Positions 1 to 7,224 of a DNA stretch of 41,018 bases are shown one piece after another (the first letter of the stretch is position 1; every line of letters starts with the position of its first letter). Location: NCBI GenBank assembly GCA_017398105.1, contig JAFQHF010000191.1, forward strand, positions 1 through 41,018, read 5' to 3'. The notes under the pieces are model-generated. The model saw only the letters and a list, made by a program, of their open reading frames with translations, was not told where the DNA came from and made no database searches. The translations under genes and the position numbers were made by a program. This stretch comes from Oscillospiraceae bacterium. GTDB taxonomy: Bacteria; Bacillota_A; Clostridia; Oscillospirales; Oscillospiraceae.

Positions 1-140
1 CATAAGAAAAGCCCCTTAAGGGGCAGCCAGTGAATGAAACGCGGTCGGCAAACCATTCAGGGCCCCTTTAGGGGCAAATGCTTGTAAAATGCCCTTATAG
101 GGCTAAATCAAGCCCCCGGCTTAGCCGGGGGTTTTGACTT
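1..140. terminator. Hairpin series ending in a terminator-like stem-loop
   Basis: Three short palindromes follow one another: GCCCCTTAAGGGGC (11-24), GCCCCTTTAGGGGC (63-76) and GCCCTTATAGGGC (91-103). A longer stem CCCCCGGC/GCCGGGGG follows at about 114-133, then a GTTTTGACTTTT tract in the plus direction. The last stem is a plausible terminator for a plus-strand gene left of the window, or a bidirectional one shared with the minus-strand gene that ends at 160. The repeated GCCCC...GGGGC hairpins are unexplained. No gene is seen in 1-159. Confidence 0.55.
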
Positions 141-159
141 TTCAGTCCAGCCGCGATTT

Positions 160-1455
160 TTATATGGGCCTTTGGAGCAGTTCGATTCCCCAGAATCCCC
201 GAACCCGCTTTCCGCTGCCAATGTAGACATTGTTGGTAGGCTCCAGATTATAGAGATTGGCATGCTGCTTCAGATAGGAACAGAAGGTCTTCTCGGAGAG
301 AGCATACAGCGCATTGTCGGAACACCACTGCTTGTACACCATGTAGAAGTCCTTAGAACTGGCTTCGCAGTCGGCCTTGAACTGGAAGTAACCTTCCGAC
401 TTCATGAACTCCACGATGTTGTTTCCATCAGCCATGGCAGCGTCGATATTACTCTGTGCCCGTTCGCTGATGGTAAAGTGGTAGTTGTTCTCAATCAGCC
501 GGTGTAACCCTTCCAATGCCCACAGAAAAATGCCCTCCTTTTCCTCACAGAGTTTTTCTGCCAGAAAGGGATCGTCCACCCGGTTGGGATCACGGTCTTT
601 GGCTTCCAGGATAATCTGTCTGCGGAAGAAACCGTAGCTGCGGTCATGGAGTGCCTGCAAGGTTCCGTTGCCAAAGGCAATCAACCGGGCAAAGATTTCT
701 CCCTGGTAGCTCTGCTGTCCTTTCTTCTCCAAATCCATGGGCAGTTCTGCTGTGACCAGGGATTTGATGGTATTGGTTCGGGTCAGAGCTTCCATATTCA
801 GATCATCGTCCACGAAGATCAGGCAATACTGAGCATCCGCTATAGCGAAAGGATTGGTAGCCAGTTTGACGATACTGCCGGTTTTCATGTTGCATCCGAA
901 CAGTGCCTGGGCAACCAATCCCAGCCGGGACTTTCCCTCCCCGCCTTTGCCAATGACAAAGAGCATCTTCTGGGCCTTGTTGCTGGCGATCAGGCAGTAA
1001 CCGAAGTATTCCTGAAGTGCCGGGATATCCTCCGGATACAGAAGTTGGGAGAGAAATGCTTTCCATGCCACCGGCTCCGGTGCATCCAGATTGTAGCCGA
1101 CTGTCAGGCGATTCCGGCAGAACTCCTTTTCCGGTGTGAAAGTACCATCCAGAAACAGCGTTCCGTTTTCCACATGGATACGGTCTGTCTGCAAGGGCAG
1201 ATCTTCCGTACAGCATTCCATTCGCAGCACTTCCAGAAGGTTCGACACCTTTTTCGGAAGTCCCGTGCTAACATAGGGTTTAAGAAAGTCGTAAATCTTC
1301 TTTTTCAGCAGATTCTCGTCGGATACCAAACCATCCACCGTGAAGAATGTTCCGTTCAGGCTGACCATGGGATACTCCTTCAGGAAGTCCTCGCAGAATA
1401 AGACTTCGTTGATCTTCTTGCCATCCACCCACTCAGGTGTGTTGTTCGCTGTCAT
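160..1455 (-). CDS. Phage/plasmid D5/P4-type replicative helicase (primase C-terminal family)
   Basis: This 431-aa protein resembles the helicase part of phage/plasmid P4- or D5-type primase-helicases (superfamily 3-like), which unwind the origin of a mobile element. A Walker A motif GKGGEGKS sits in the FVIGKGGEGKSRLG stretch, and a Walker B-like CLIFVDDDLN follows about 45 residues later. The Cys-rich primase part is not here but in the gene just upstream, so primase and helicase are split. The start at 1455 (MTANNTPEW) is chosen because AGGAGG lies 9 nt before it; an in-frame ATG at 1488 has no such site. The gene overlaps the upstream primase-like gene by 23 nt, so the two are probably translationally coupled. 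It is about half the length of fused P4-type proteins, as expected if the primase domain is separate. The family call is fairly sure, the exact element type is not. Confidence 0.8.
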   Translation of the reverse strand: MTANNTPEWVDGKKINEVLFCEDFLKEYPMVSLNGTFFTVDGLVSDENLLKKKIYDFLKPYVSTGLPKKVSNLLEVLRMECCTEDLPLQTDRIHVENGTLFLDGTFTPEKEFCRNRLTVGYNLDAPEPVAWKAFLSQLLYPEDIPALQEYFGYCLIASNKAQKMLFVIGKGGEGKSRLGLVAQALFGCNMKTGSIVKLATNPFAIADAQYCLIFVDDDLNMEALTRTNTIKSLVTAELPMDLEKKGQQSYQGEIFARLIAFGNGTLQALHDRSYGFFRRQIILEAKDRDPNRVDDPFLAEKLCEEKEGIFLWALEGLHRLIENNYHFTISERAQSNIDAAMADGNNIVEFMKSEGYFQFKADCEASSKDFYMVYKQWCSDNALYALSEKTFCSYLKQHANLYNLEPTNNVYIGSGKRVRGFWGIELLQRPI

Positions 1456-2038
1456 GCTGTTCTTCCTCCTTTCTTTTGCGGGATACATAGTCTTGCAGAT
1501 CGTAGATCAGGTTGTTCCGCTCCAGGATCTCTACAGTCCGCTTCCTCCGGATGGGGTTTTCATCCCTCATTTCATCGATCAGGTGATCGATCACGGACTC
1601 CATCTGACAGGCTTCCACAAAGCGGTCATCGTAGCTGTCTTCCGGAGATTCCGGTGCGTACCGGAGTTTCCAACACCGCAGCAGCCGCAGATAGTCCCAT
1701 AAAACACAAATGCAGAATTGCTCCTTTTCCCGGAACAACTCTGCATCGGATTTGGGGATATGGGGCCTAGTAGGCGGTCTCGGAAATTCGCCGAAAATTT
1801 CGGCTAATTTTTCAGCGGCAGCCCGGTTGCTGATGCCGTGCAGTCTGGCGGTGAAGTCGATCACATCGCCGGTTGCATGGCACCCGAAACAGTAGTACCG
1901 CTGATCCAGTTTCAGGCTGGGCTGGTGGTCATCGTGGAAGGGGCATCGCGCCATCCCGTGTCTGTCCACAGCCAAGCCAAAGTGTTCGGCAGCTTGTCTT
2001 GTGGTAACTGCTGCCTTGATGGTGTTGCAGATGTTCAT
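1433..2038 (-). CDS. CHC2 zinc-finger primase-like protein
   Basis: This 201-aa protein has a DnaG-type CHC2 zinc finger near its N terminus: CPFHDDHQPSL, then YYCFGCHATGDVIDF, giving the C-x2-H...C-x2-C pattern at about residues 32-56. DnaG zinc fingers bind template DNA during primer synthesis. The catalytic TOPRIM domain of DnaG is absent; the C-terminal half is charged and helical (MRDENPIRRKRTVEILER). It most likely supplies the zinc-binding part of a split primase working with the downstream D5-like helicase, which it overlaps by 23 nt. A good AAAGGAG site lies about 9 nt before the ATG at 2038. Such split pairs are common on clostridial integrative elements and prophages. Its enzymatic activity is uncertain because no catalytic core is visible. 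Confidence 0.75.
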   Translation of the reverse strand: MNICNTIKAAVTTRQAAEHFGLAVDRHGMARCPFHDDHQPSLKLDQRYYCFGCHATGDVIDFTARLHGISNRAAAEKLAEIFGEFPRPPTRPHIPKSDAELFREKEQFCICVLWDYLRLLRCWKLRYAPESPEDSYDDRFVEACQMESVIDHLIDEMRDENPIRRKRTVEILERNNLIYDLQDYVSRKRKEEEQHDSEQHT

Positions 2039-2144
2039 GTTTTTTCTCCTTTCGTAAAATAGTTATGGATTCACCATCCGTCTATATATACGGAGAAAAA
2101 GCCCCCTAACCTGCGATTTTGCGCAGTATTGCAAAACAAAAAAT

Positions 2145-2188
2145 GCCGCCCTGGAAATCTTGCAAAAATGCAAGGCTTTTAGGGCGGC
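2145..2188 (-). terminator. Strong stem-loop with a U-tract on the minus strand, possible attenuator
   Basis: The arms GCCGCCCT (2145-2152) and AGGGCGGC (2181-2188) enclose an inner stem CTTGCA/TGCAAG (2159-2164 with 2169-2174). Read on the minus strand the stem is followed by ATTTTTTGTTTTG, a good intrinsic terminator tail. No minus-strand gene lies immediately to its right, so it sits in the probable leader of the primase gene or blocks antisense reading from the regulator side. The rest of 2039-2307 holds the divergent promoters. Confidence 0.55.
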
Positions 2189-2279
2189 GCAAGCAAACAG
2201 TCCTATAGATCGGTCTGAATATTTTGTATTATTTCAGTGAACGACAAAAAATACCTCTTTATTTTAGAACATCTGTTTA

Positions 2280-2285
2280 TATAAT
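2280..2285 (+). promoter_or_regulatory. -10 hexamer of the XRE regulator gene
   Basis: TATAAT lies 22 nt before the ATG at 2308, with the AAAGGAGG ribosome site between. The matching -35 region (near 2257-2262, CTTTAT) is poor, which would fit a regulated promoter. Confidence 0.45.
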
Positions 2286-2307
2286 GATCATAAAAGGAGG
2301 AATGGAT

Positions 2308-3135
2308 ATGGCTGTTTATTTGACGGGAGATCTCCGGTTCCGGCTTAAGAACTTAATGATGGAGAAGAATGTGTCCCAGAGCCAGCTTGCCAAGGTTGCG
2401 GGCATCAGCGAAAGTACCTTCAGCCGCTTTATGTCCGGTCAGATTCAGGACTTGAGTTCCGAGTCTGTGATTCGGATTGCCAGAGAGTTGGATGTGTCCA
2501 CGGATTTTCTGCTTGGCATCATTAATGTTCCGGATAAGCGGAACTACGATATTTCAGACCTTGGCCTGACGGTCCAGGCGGCAAGAAATCTTTACACCCA
2601 AAGAGTGAACCGGGATGTGGTAGCCTATCTGCTGGAGAATCCCAAGTTCGGAGAAACCACAAGGCTGATTGCAGATTATATGTCCGGCAGTCTGGCGGCA
2701 GGTATCGCCGCACAGAATGAACTGTTGGATCATGTTGCTGGGATGCTGATCGATGCCAAGTTATATGCTGGAGCAAGGGATGTAAAGGTACGCAAGATCC
2801 CCAAGAACCAGGTCCTGGATAAGATTCAGGCTACCTTTTCCGCCGCTGTCCGGGATATGGAAAAGGATGTGACCTTGGAGGTTGCCGCCAAGAAGCTGAC
2901 CGGCGAACAGTTTGAGCGCATTCGCTCCGAAGTGACCAAGGATGAAGCGTTGGCCGGGAAGCAGATTGCCCCGGAGCAGTTTGCGGATATGATCCTGGCA
3001 AGTATTCAAAGCCAGAATTTGCTCAGCGCCGAAACCACACAGAAGTTGCGGGATGCGCTGATTGCCGTTGCGGAAGATATGAGGAAAGCAGATGGAGAAG
3101 AAAAAGAAGAAAGAGGCAAAACCCTATCGGGATGA
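2308..3135 (+). CDS. XRE/Cro-CI family transcriptional regulator
   Basis: This 275-aa protein begins with a helix-turn-helix of the XRE (lambda Cro/CI) type: FRLKNLMMEKNVSQSQLAKV, then AGISESTFSRFMSGQ, at about residues 9-45. The rest is helical with no recognised domain. The start at 2308 (MAVYLTGD) is chosen because GGAGG ends 7 nt before it; in-frame ATGs at 2224, 2284 and 2302 are worse placed. It overlaps the next gene, a sigma-like factor, by 44 nt, so the two form one unit. It is divergent from the primase/helicase pair, as expected for the repressor or controller of a mobile element. Its target is not visible; the intervening 2039-2307 region is the likely place. Confidence 0.8.
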   Translation: MAVYLTGDLRFRLKNLMMEKNVSQSQLAKVAGISESTFSRFMSGQIQDLSSESVIRIARELDVSTDFLLGIINVPDKRNYDISDLGLTVQAARNLYTQRVNRDVVAYLLENPKFGETTRLIADYMSGSLAAGIAAQNELLDHVAGMLIDAKLYAGARDVKVRKIPKNQVLDKIQATFSAAVRDMEKDVTLEVAAKKLTGEQFERIRSEVTKDEALAGKQIAPEQFADMILASIQSQNLLSAETTQKLRDALIAVAEDMRKADGEEKEERGKTLSG

Positions 3136-3805
3136 AGACCTCTGTAAGTGGATACAGGACGGGGAACTCTATGCCCGTGACTTGCTGATCCGGCAGAACC
3201 TGAAGTTTATTGGGAAAATCGCAGGAAGCTTTGCCATCAATCCGTGGATTGGACTGGACCGAGATGATTTGGTGCAGGTCGGCAGCATAGCCATGGTGGA
3301 TGCAGCAAAATCTTATGATCCTGACCGGGGAGCTAAGTTTGAAACCTTTATGACACCGGTGCTAAAGAATGCCATGACGGATTTGATCCGGGAGCATCAG
3401 AAAGGTTTTGAATTCCGGGCCATTGATCCGGAGGGAACACTAAACTATCAGATGGTACATGTGGAGGATGAAATTCCTAACAGTAACGGGCTGACCGTTG
3501 AAGAATGTGTTGTGGATCTCCAGGCCATTCAACCGGAATCCCGTGAGATATACCGAGAGAGTATTGAGGAAATCCATAAGGCATTGAACACGATCCCGGA
3601 AGCACAGCGGATGTACTTATCTTACCGCTTGGGCTTTGGCGAAGATGATGTACCCCACTCGCTGGAAGATACCGCAAAACACTTCGGCTTTACCTTGGGA
3701 TACGCAAGGGTATTTGAGGAAGAAGCGGTGGACAATGCGCTGTTGGAACTGCCCTGGTGGTATGAGGAAGCTGACTGGTTCCCCATCCGATTCATTCCGG
3801 AGTAA
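3092..3805 (+). CDS. Sigma-70 family RNA polymerase sigma factor-like protein
   Basis: This 237-aa protein has a clear sigma-70 region 2: LDRDDLVQVGSIAMVDAAKS, then YDPDRGAKFETFMTPVLKNA, then MTDLIREH (roughly residues 50-105). Region 2 binds the -10 element and core polymerase. The C-terminal part (about 150-215) could be a diverged region 4 helix-turn-helix (LEDTAKHFGFTLGYARVFEE). It overlaps the upstream XRE gene by 44 nt and has GAGGAAAG just before its ATG. Sigma-like genes of this kind are frequent on clostridial conjugative elements and control the element's own genes. There is no sign that it drives the accessory system, whose promoters look sigma-A-like. Family call good; role inferred. 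Confidence 0.75.
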   Translation: MEKKKKKEAKPYRDEDLCKWIQDGELYARDLLIRQNLKFIGKIAGSFAINPWIGLDRDDLVQVGSIAMVDAAKSYDPDRGAKFETFMTPVLKNAMTDLIREHQKGFEFRAIDPEGTLNYQMVHVEDEIPNSNGLTVEECVVDLQAIQPESREIYRESIEEIHKALNTIPEAQRMYLSYRLGFGEDDVPHSLEDTAKHFGFTLGYARVFEEEAVDNALLELPWWYEEADWFPIRFIPE

Positions 3806-4290
3806 GCGCAAATAACGAGAGTTTTATTGCTGCGGCGGCAGGGAGCATCGAAGATGCGGAAGTGCCCTTGAGGCAGACGGGGGTGTGATATACCGTTTTG
3901 CTCCCCCGGTGATGCAGCTCCGCTAGAAGAATTTCAAAAGAAATTCGCTCCGCTGCGCCGCACCACCTACACCCGAACAGCCGGATTTCGTGTAAGCGAA
4001 ATCCACATATTCCTCGTCCCGGAGGGACCTGAAATCCGCCTGTTCTGCTGTCACCGGAAATGGTATGCTCAGTAAGGCGGCATCCCCTTTCCGGCAACAG
4101 CGGTCGCAAAAGGTATAACACACTAGACTTTACACAGTAAAATCGTGTGCCAACAGGGCGCTTTCACCCCTATTGGAAACTCCGAATCAAAGGAATCTGC
4201 CATCCCTTTGAAAACCCAGCCGTTTTGAAATCTGTATATACAAACCGGAAAAAACGGTGTTTGCATCTACACATCCCAAAACGAAAAAAT

Positions 4291-4338
4291 CCCCACAGTC
4301 GATCCTCCGAAATGGAGAGGAAAGACTGTGGGGTTTTT
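4291..4338. terminator. Bidirectional intrinsic terminator
   Basis: A 10-bp perfect stem CCCCACAGTC (4291-4300) with GACTGTGGGG (4324-4333) encloses a second stem, CCTCC/GGAGG. TTTTT follows on the plus strand and an A-run (AAAAAA) precedes it, so it can work in both directions. It separates the mobile module from leftward transcription out of the accessory system. Confidence 0.8.
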
Positions 4339-4472
4339 CAATGCCGCATTCATTGCAACGAGAGAAATTCATGCGTCACGCACCGCTGCGGCGGAGTAAT
4401 TTCCGTAACACTTTCCGGCGTTACAACGGGGTAAAAAGAACTACTCAACAAAATGCTGCTGAAGACGATAGC

Positions 4473-4597
4473 CAAGCCCCCTTTGCTTGTTTTCTGTAAT
4501 GATTTTACCGTTCCGTTTGCCGATTGTCGAACTTGTCACAACGCAAAAACTGCGTCTGTACTTCTATCAAAAGTGCAGACGCAGCATCAATTTTAGG
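4473..4597. repeat. Left copy of a 125-bp direct repeat (decayed TnpV upstream region)
   Basis: The core GATTGTCGAACTTGTCACAA followed by CGCAAAAACTGCG is shared exactly with 30472-30597, and the flanks align with scattered changes. On the minus strand it contains a stem CTGCGTCTG.../...CAGACGCAG followed by TTTTTGCG, then a promoter TCGACA-17-TAAAAT and a ribosome-site-like GGGGGCTTGG. Where the right copy has the tnpV ATG, this copy reads ATC. The two hairpins differ by a compensatory T-A to C-G pair change. Confidence 0.8.
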
Positions 4598-4703
4598 TTC
4601 TATAATAAATATTGGGGTTATTTGACAAACTGAACGGGGTTCCGAAATATCCGGAACCCCCGTTTTTCATTGGAGATATGTACTGCGATGAAGCAGTCTT
4701 CTC

Positions 4704-7070
4704 TTAGGGAAGCTCGGCGTTGAATTTCTGTGCAGCAGGATTGTTATCCCACTGCATTATCCTGATCCGAATCGTTTTTCCAACGAGATCCTGAGGGCGG
4801 CAGTTTCTGTCCTCCAGATGTCTGCGGGAAATGGATACACCGTAGGATGTGCCGGCAATGGTGCCCCGAATGCTGTTCCTGGGAGTGACCTGAACATCCG
4901 TCATATTCACGGTTTGACCGATCAGTGCTGCTTTATCATCGCCAATGGCGGAAGCTACAGGCTGGGCCACCCTGGGACTGGCAGGCCAGAGGACCCGGGT
5001 CAACAGACCGCCGGTATCACAGCGGCGCAGGATCTTTCCTTCTCCGAAAAGCAGCCTGCGCATGCCTGCCATATCATTATGGGAGGTCTCGGTGCCTGCG
5101 TGGTCACCGCCGTTTCGCAGTTTTCTGGCAGCGTCCACATCGGCACCCAACTGCTCCCACCAGAACTCGTCGGGGACCTGACCCTCAAAGCAAACGCTGT
5201 TCTTGCGGCACAGCTCTGCCAGCCGCGGGGACTGGCTCCGCATGATACACATGTAGTTGCCGATGCTGGTTTGGTCGAGCTTCATATAGCCAAAGCTGTT
5301 CCGGGACTGGGGGTTGGCGAATTTTGTGAAAACATCAATATCCTTCAGCTTATCATCCTTGCGGAACAGCTGGTACAGGTTGTCCTTCAGCTGCTGCTCC
5401 AGGACCTTGCCGTACATGACCATCTGAGCGGAAAGGTCACCCAGATGGAAGTCGTTCAGCGTGGACAGGGCATCGTCCACCACAAACGCGATCTGCAGAT
5501 ACAGGCGGCACTTGGTGCTCAGTGAATTCAGCAGGGCATCGTCCACCATACCCTCGGGGTCGATCTTGCTGCGGATGGCGCTGAAACGGGATTCCAAGGT
5601 TTTTTGCTCTTCCTGATATTCCTCCAGAGAGCCTGCCTCGATCTCCTCAGGGATGAACATAGAAGTGATCCGCTCCGCTGTTTCCTCCGCTGCTGTATCC
5701 GCATCCACCACCTCGGGCAGAGCAGCTGTAGTGTTTTTAAAAATCGAAAGCAGCTTGCCCCCCAGCTCCTCTCCCTGCAAATCCAGAATGCCGAACAGCC
5801 GGGCAAAGCCCTTGTCTGCAATGATGGTGGGCTGGTAGGTTACATTTTGCTGATTCCGGTTGTCATCACCATGGTGTATGTTCACTTTTTCGATAAAGAC
5901 GTTCCCACCCATGTTCTTCGATAGGAAGGACGCAGGATCAAAGACCTCGGTGGAGACAGGTTCTTTTCGGAGAGGATTCTTTTCCAGCACCTCATCCAGC
6001 CATTCTCTGTGGCCGCAGAAGGCCCGGAAGAGCCCGCTGTTGTACATATAGCCCTCTGCAGGGATCCTGCGGCCGTTCCGGCCCAGATCATAGGCTTTGC
6101 ACAATAGGCCTCGTCCCTCCAAAAAGCCAGCCACGGTCTTTTGCGTTTCGGAAAGTACCTGCTTCTCCCGCAGCGTGGACAGCAGATCCAGTTGCTCATC
6201 GGGGGTGACTTTGCACCAGCGCTTCAGAATGGGCAGTGCCTCCTGGAGGGCTCTGGACCGAACTTCTGCCTCCAAAAATACTCCGCACTCTTGAAGTACA
6301 TCATAGCCATGTTTCGCCGACGTATACAGCAGCGTCGGGATACCGCCGGACATGCTGTGGAGCAAAGCAATCTGCTGATCTGTAAACCGGAAATCTGTGT
6401 TTCTGCCCAGAATAGCCTTGCAGCTGTCAATGTCAAGAGGAGTCATATAGATGCTGTGGGGGCTCAGTCGGGTCAACAGCTTGGAGTTGCGGGTGCCTGC
6501 GGGCAAGGACGTCTCATTGAAATCAAAGTTGGTGGCCACGATCAGCTGCAGCATGTTTGCGTTGAGAAAACCGCAAAGCAAATCATGGTGTTCCGGCTTT
6601 ACATTGGGCGAAGACGTGAAGTTTTCGAAATTATCCAGCACAAACACGAGGCGGAAGCCAAACTTCTGGAGCTTATGCAGATATTGGTTAAAACGAGAAC
6701 TCTTGGAATCAGCCTGGATATTGTCCAAAGCGCGCAGAATGGTATTCATCCGGTCGGACATGTCATAGAACTCCAGATCTTCCACAGCAAGGCGGATGGC
6801 ATCAGCGAAATAGCCGTAGGTGTCATCGCTGCTGAGATTTTGGGGAAACTCGCCCATGTAGATCAGGACACCCTTCTGCGCCATCTCCCTGCAAAAAGCG
6901 TGATTGAAGAAGCAACGCAGCAGAACGGACTTGCCAGTGCCCTCCGGTCCGAAGATCGCTGCATCTGCCCGGTTCTGGAAAAAGGCATACAGCTGTTTCT
7001 GCTGCTCTGCCTGTTCGTACAGCGCATCCGCTGAATCGATATACGGTTGACTAATGAAAGGATTGGACAT
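4704..7070 (-). CDS. AAA/STAND-type ATPase with a C-terminal HEPN-like domain
   Basis: This 788-aa protein begins with an AAA/STAND-type ATPase: Walker A GPEGTGKS at residues 41-48, a Walker B-like LVFVLDNFENF at about 137-147, and a sensor-1-like QLIVATNFDF soon after. A winged-helix-like and a helical region follow. Around residues 560-690 the helix MVMYGKVLEQQLKDNLYQLF and, later, RKLRNGGDHAG resemble a HEPN domain; R652-x4-H657 fits the HEPN Rx4-6H ribonuclease motif. The last 100 residues look beta-rich, possibly an OB-like fold. The start at 7070 (MSNPFISQPY) is chosen over the ATG at 7154 because GGAG lies 6-7 nt before it. It is last of the three leftward genes, 154 nt after the giant STAND gene, with no clear promoter in that gap. 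ATPase-HEPN pairings are typical of abortive defence proteins; activity here is inferred. Confidence 0.7.
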   Translation of the reverse strand: MSNPFISQPYIDSADALYEQAEQQKQLYAFFQNRADAAIFGPEGTGKSVLLRCFFNHAFCREMAQKGVLIYMGEFPQNLSSDDTYGYFADAIRLAVEDLEFYDMSDRMNTILRALDNIQADSKSSRFNQYLHKLQKFGFRLVFVLDNFENFTSSPNVKPEHHDLLCGFLNANMLQLIVATNFDFNETSLPAGTRNSKLLTRLSPHSIYMTPLDIDSCKAILGRNTDFRFTDQQIALLHSMSGGIPTLLYTSAKHGYDVLQECGVFLEAEVRSRALQEALPILKRWCKVTPDEQLDLLSTLREKQVLSETQKTVAGFLEGRGLLCKAYDLGRNGRRIPAEGYMYNSGLFRAFCGHREWLDEVLEKNPLRKEPVSTEVFDPASFLSKNMGGNVFIEKVNIHHGDDNRNQQNVTYQPTIIADKGFARLFGILDLQGEELGGKLLSIFKNTTAALPEVVDADTAAEETAERITSMFIPEEIEAGSLEEYQEEQKTLESRFSAIRSKIDPEGMVDDALLNSLSTKCRLYLQIAFVVDDALSTLNDFHLGDLSAQMVMYGKVLEQQLKDNLYQLFRKDDKLKDIDVFTKFANPQSRNSFGYMKLDQTSIGNYMCIMRSQSPRLAELCRKNSVCFEGQVPDEFWWEQLGADVDAARKLRNGGDHAGTETSHNDMAGMRRLLFGEGKILRRCDTGGLLTRVLWPASPRVAQPVASAIGDDKAALIGQTVNMTDVQVTPRNSIRGTIAGTSYGVSISRRHLEDRNCRPQDLVGKTIRIRIMQWDNNPAAQKFNAELP

Positions 7071-7224
7071 ATATTTCTCCTTTTCTCTACTATTCACCTG
7101 TACCGCATCCCGACAACTGGCTGCAGGCAGGCTGGGGGGCTTAGCGGATATCACCTCAAGGAATTACCAGCCTGCGCTGTGCCAGATGGATCGTGTCGAA
7201 ATTTAGATGTGGTGGGATGGGAGA

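Larger units (their letters stand above)
3806..4703. other. Gene-free 0.9-kb stretch between the mobile module and the accessory system
   Basis: No open frame here has a convincing start, ribosome site or recognisable product. The stretch holds a stem GGATTTCG/CGAAATCC at about 3982-4003, a bidirectional terminator at 4291-4338, and the left copy of a 125-bp direct repeat at 4473-4597 that corresponds to the region upstream of tnpV at 30472-30597. Downstream of that repeat, in the minus direction, the expected tnpV start codon is lost, so this looks like the scar of a degraded cassette. Confidence 0.6.

Noticed and set aside
4257..4499. 80-aa plus-strand open frame
   Set aside because: It runs through a strong terminator hairpin and into the repeat, with no ribosome site.
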